Assembly: GCA_030748635.1 (NCBI GenBank)
Contig: JASMLP010000189.1
Coordinates: forward strand, 1-36,088
Direction of reading: 5' to 3'
Length of the DNA: 36,088 nucleotides
Source: Planctomycetota bacterium
Lineage (GTDB): Bacteria > Planctomycetota > JACQVV01 > JASMLP01
How positions within the stretch are numbered: position 1 is the stretch's first letter; each line of letters begins with the position of its first letter. Below, piece after piece: positions 34,092 through 36,088 of the stretch. A model generated the notes under the pieces. It saw nothing but the letters and a program-made list of their open reading frames with translations. It ran no database searches and was not told where the DNA came from. The position numbers and the translations under genes were made by a program.

Positions 34092-34847
34092 ATGGATGAC
34101 GGCTCTATTGCGGAGCTGATTTTCTTCGCAATCATTCTGTTCTTCATGGCCATCAAGGCGGTGGTTGAAAAGTTCATAGCGAGCTACAAGGGAGCTGATC
34201 GTTCCGTTCGCGACCGAATCGAGAAAATGGAGCGAGAGTGGGACGAGGAGTCTGATTCGCTGGAGACTTTGGTGGTACAGGAGTCTGAAACGGCCGATCC
34301 CTACAGTCCGAAAGAGCGGTGGAAAAAGCGCCGCCAGTCCGTTCAGTCCGAAAGGACTCGATTAGAAAGAGTCCCTCAACGCAGGCAATCTCTACGGGTA
34401 CCCGAGAGGTCGGATCCAGCCGCTTACCGCGAGGTTCAGGTCAAGCAGACGAAGGCTAAACGCCTGGCAGGGAACATTGAAGTGGATCCCGATATGAATT
34501 CGATCCGAAATGACCGGGGGGTCGCCGAACATGTGCAGCAACATGTTTCCAGGCATGTCCAGGAGCACATTCATAATTCGGTCAGAGATAATATCGGTCG
34601 TTCCGTTCGGGTTTCTCTCGAGGAACACATCGCTCCGAGCACAAGTCCTCGTCGTTCTCGGTCCAAGCCGAGGAAGCGTTCGGCTCAAAGGGATGTTCGA
34701 AGAGTTGCCCCGGAGAGCACCTCTTCCTCTCCGTTGATTCCCGGCGGAGTAGGCATCAATCCTCTTCAGCAAGCTCTTTTGCACGCTGAAATCCTCGGCC
34801 CACCGAGATCGTTGAAACGTTGGCAATCCCGAAGGATGTCCTCTTAG
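34092..34847 (+). CDS. Membrane-anchored, mostly disordered protein downstream of floA
   Basis: I do not recognise a family. The 251-residue protein begins with one membrane helix (IAELIFFAIILFFMAIKAVV), then a charged, Arg/Ser/Glu-rich region that is probably disordered. A His-rich helix follows (VAEHVQQHVSRHVQEHIHNS), then an Arg/Lys/Ser tract. The tail LLHAEILGPPRSLKRW looks like a conserved short motif; I recall similar EILGPP tails in planctomycete proteins but cannot check. GGGAGGG precedes ATG 34092, and the gene lies 15 bp after floA and 22 bp before the PAP2 gene, so it is part of the same unit and may be a scaffold for the FloA assembly. Confidence 0.82.
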   Translation: MDDGSIAELIFFAIILFFMAIKAVVEKFIASYKGADRSVRDRIEKMEREWDEESDSLETLVVQESETADPYSPKERWKKRRQSVQSERTRLERVPQRRQSLRVPERSDPAAYREVQVKQTKAKRLAGNIEVDPDMNSIRNDRGVAEHVQQHVSRHVQEHIHNSVRDNIGRSVRVSLEEHIAPSTSPRRSRSKPRKRSAQRDVRRVAPESTSSSPLIPGGVGINPLQQALLHAEILGPPRSLKRWQSRRMSS

Positions 34848-34869
34848 GAAATTTTGGGAGTGAGGAGGG

Positions 34870-35820
34870 ATGGGGCGCGAACCTGAAGATTGGCAGACGG
34901 TCCGTTTCGGCCGATGGGGTATGCGTGGTCCGGAAGATCCTGTTCTGCTCGCTTACTGGTGTGTCGTCGCTTTTTTGATCGTTATTTCGCGCGAACGAAT
35001 TCCAGATTGGGGCTGGCATGTCGCCTTGCACGGGGCGGTCGTCTTCCTGTTTTTGGGGATATCGCGTGTGTTGCCTCGCACCCGCGGCAAGTTTTATATC
35101 GCGAGGTTCGCCCTGTTGAATGTGACGGTGTTTGGCGCTTTTACGGAACTTGGCAATGTGATTGAATGCATTCACCCCGAACTGGCCGATCCCGTTTTGA
35201 TCGGTTTGGATGAATGGATATTCGGTTTTCAGGCTTCTCAGTGTCTGGAGCGGTGGAATCATCCAGTGCTGGTCGATCTTTTGCAGCTGGCCTATTGCAC
35301 CTACTATTTTTTGCCGCTGGCCCTCGGGATCGCTCTTTATCGGAAAAAGCTTTACGGGGTGATCGACGAGGTCTTTTTTGTTATTCCCGCCAGTTTTTGT
35401 ATGACTTATCTCCTTTACATTCTCGTCCCTGCGACGGGTCCACGGTTTAATCAGATCTTTCAAACCCCACTTCATGGGTTGGCCGTTGGCGACTTTTTCA
35501 TGTGGCTTCTGAATCAGATGGAGAACATCAAACGAGATTGCTATCCAAGCGGACATACGATGACGACGTTGATCGTCTTGGTGTACGCTTTTCGGTATGC
35601 CCGCCAAACGGTTGTTCCTTTCGGAATCATTACCAGTTTGTTGATCTTTTCCACGGTGTATCTCCGTTATCATTACCTGGTAGACGTTCTGGCGGGGGCG
35701 GCGGGAGCGGTTCTCATGGTTTTGCTCGGTCCGATTGTCTGTCGAGCGTGGTACGGTCGTTCTTATCTGACGAATTCGGGATTATCCACAGAAAATATTT
35801 CTGAAAGTTATGTGGGCTGA
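34870..35820 (+). CDS. PAP2-superfamily membrane phosphatase
   Basis: The 316-residue polytopic protein carries the PAP2 signatures CYPSGHTMTT (motif 2) and STVYLRYHYLVDVLAG (motif 3, with catalytic His and Asp); motif 1 is not obvious. PATGPRFNQ before motif 2 and the size resemble the PAP2_3/IPC-synthase-like subgroup, which acts on lipid phosphates or transfers head groups. The substrate is unknown. About six membrane helices are seen. GAGGAGGG sits directly before ATG 34870; a second in-frame ATG lies 17 codons later. It ends the floA gene cluster. Confidence 0.87.
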   Translation: MGREPEDWQTVRFGRWGMRGPEDPVLLAYWCVVAFLIVISRERIPDWGWHVALHGAVVFLFLGISRVLPRTRGKFYIARFALLNVTVFGAFTELGNVIECIHPELADPVLIGLDEWIFGFQASQCLERWNHPVLVDLLQLAYCTYYFLPLALGIALYRKKLYGVIDEVFFVIPASFCMTYLLYILVPATGPRFNQIFQTPLHGLAVGDFFMWLLNQMENIKRDCYPSGHTMTTLIVLVYAFRYARQTVVPFGIITSLLIFSTVYLRYHYLVDVLAGAAGAVLMVLLGPIVCRAWYGRSYLTNSGLSTENISESYVG

Positions 35821-35863
35821 TTGATGTTCTTGGACCCGTATTCCGAAGAGATGGATGAACTTC

Positions 35864-35879
35864 ATGACCTGAAGGTCAT
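35864..35879. repeat. Perfect 7-2-7 inverted repeat, possible operator
   Basis: ATGACCT (35864-35870) and AGGTCAT (35873-35879) are perfect inverted copies separated by GA. The repeat lies in the gap after the PAP2 gene, just upstream of the ORF at the right edge, and there is no T tract, so an operator is likelier than a terminator. Confidence 0.35.
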
Positions 35880-35909
35880 ACCTGTGAAACGGGAGGCCAT
35901 TCCACACCT

Positions 35910-36088
35910 TTGCTTGATCAAAAATTATGGATTTGCTACTCTCGACCACAACATGGTGAGCGGTTCAACCCGGAACTGGACGAAGAGGCCCGAATGAGCG
36001 CCGTGCGCCGTGCCCGGCAAAGACGTAGTTCCAAGGTCCGTCGTTTGATCTCTATGATGGAACGTGCTAGTCGCTGCAACTGGCAAGA
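35910..36088 (+). CDS. Possible 5' part of an unknown gene, cut by the right edge
   Basis: This frame is open from just after a stop at 35865-35867 to the end of the window. Possible starts are TTG 35910 (GGGAGG 14 bases upstream) and ATG 35994. The visible part is basic and contains FNPELDEEARMSAVRRARQR followed by more Arg/Lys and KVRRLI. It matches no family I know. A competing 57-codon frame (35824-35997) overlaps it, and only one of them can be the real gene. Confidence 0.3.
   Translation, partial: MLDQKLWICYSRPQHGERFNPELDEEARMSAVRRARQRRSSKVRRLISMMERASRCNWQ

Noticed and set aside
35824-35997. 57-codon plus-strand frame after the PAP2 gene
   Set aside because: No good ribosome binding site, no family, passes through a perfect inverted repeat, and competes with the frame that continues off the edge.

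Overview
The window comes from the chromosome of a Gram-negative, LPS-making bacterium. It carries BamA, a Skp-like chaperone and LpxD, LpxC, LpxA and LpxB. Coding is dense, with many 1-4 bp start/stop overlaps and frequent GTG/TTG starts. The LpxC-FabZ fusion, the NfeD-NfeD-FloA cluster, PEGA and FG-GAP domains, and a long ATPase-TPR protein together suggest Planctomycetota/PVC or a neighbouring, poorly cultured phylum. That placement is inference from gene content. I see no rRNA, insertion sequence, phage gene or CRISPR array.

Layout. 1-1159: 3' part of a coiled-coil protein ending in a BRCT domain. 1160-1462: the only gene-free stretch above 300 bp. 1463-4034: a TatC with a long unusual C-terminal extension, overlapping cinA. 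4031-4190: tRNA-Gln(UUG) with its own promoter and a terminator hairpin that reuses the CCA end. 4302-7812: the housekeeping run glmU-prs-rplY-pth. 7817-10741: rpsF-rpsR-rplI-dnaB. 10741-18128: outer-membrane biogenesis and lipid A genes, bamA-skp-lpxD-lpxC/fabZ, then lpxA (own promoter) and a Gfo/Idh oxidoreductase. 18161-19107 (minus): an RsbW-like anti-sigma ATPase and an RmlC-like cupin. 19290-20198: a HEAT-repeat lipoprotein. 20250-22150 (minus): lpxB coupled to a polytopic membrane protein. 22149-26524: a small lipoprotein, possibly OstA/LptA-like, coupled to a 1281-residue PEGA/beta-propeller protein. 26535-30746 (minus): a 1403-residue ATPase with C-terminal TPRs, tail-to-tail with the propeller gene. 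30879-35820: long NfeD, short NfeD, FloA, a membrane-anchored disordered protein and a PAP2 phosphatase. The right edge holds a perfect inverted repeat and the start of an uncertain ORF.

Functionally the core makes the outer membrane. GlmU supplies UDP-GlcNAc. LpxA, LpxC and LpxD turn it into acylated glucosamine, FabZ supplies the hydroxyacyl precursors, and LpxB builds the disaccharide. BamA and Skp insert outer-membrane proteins. The Gfo/Idh enzyme after lpxA hints at a 3-amino (amide-linked) lipid A. The accessory genes with most novelty are the TatC fusion, the lpxB-linked lipoprotein/PEGA-propeller pair, the ATPase-TPR protein and the flotillin/NfeD/PAP2 cluster. LpxH/LpxI/LpxG, LpxK and GnnB are not in the window.
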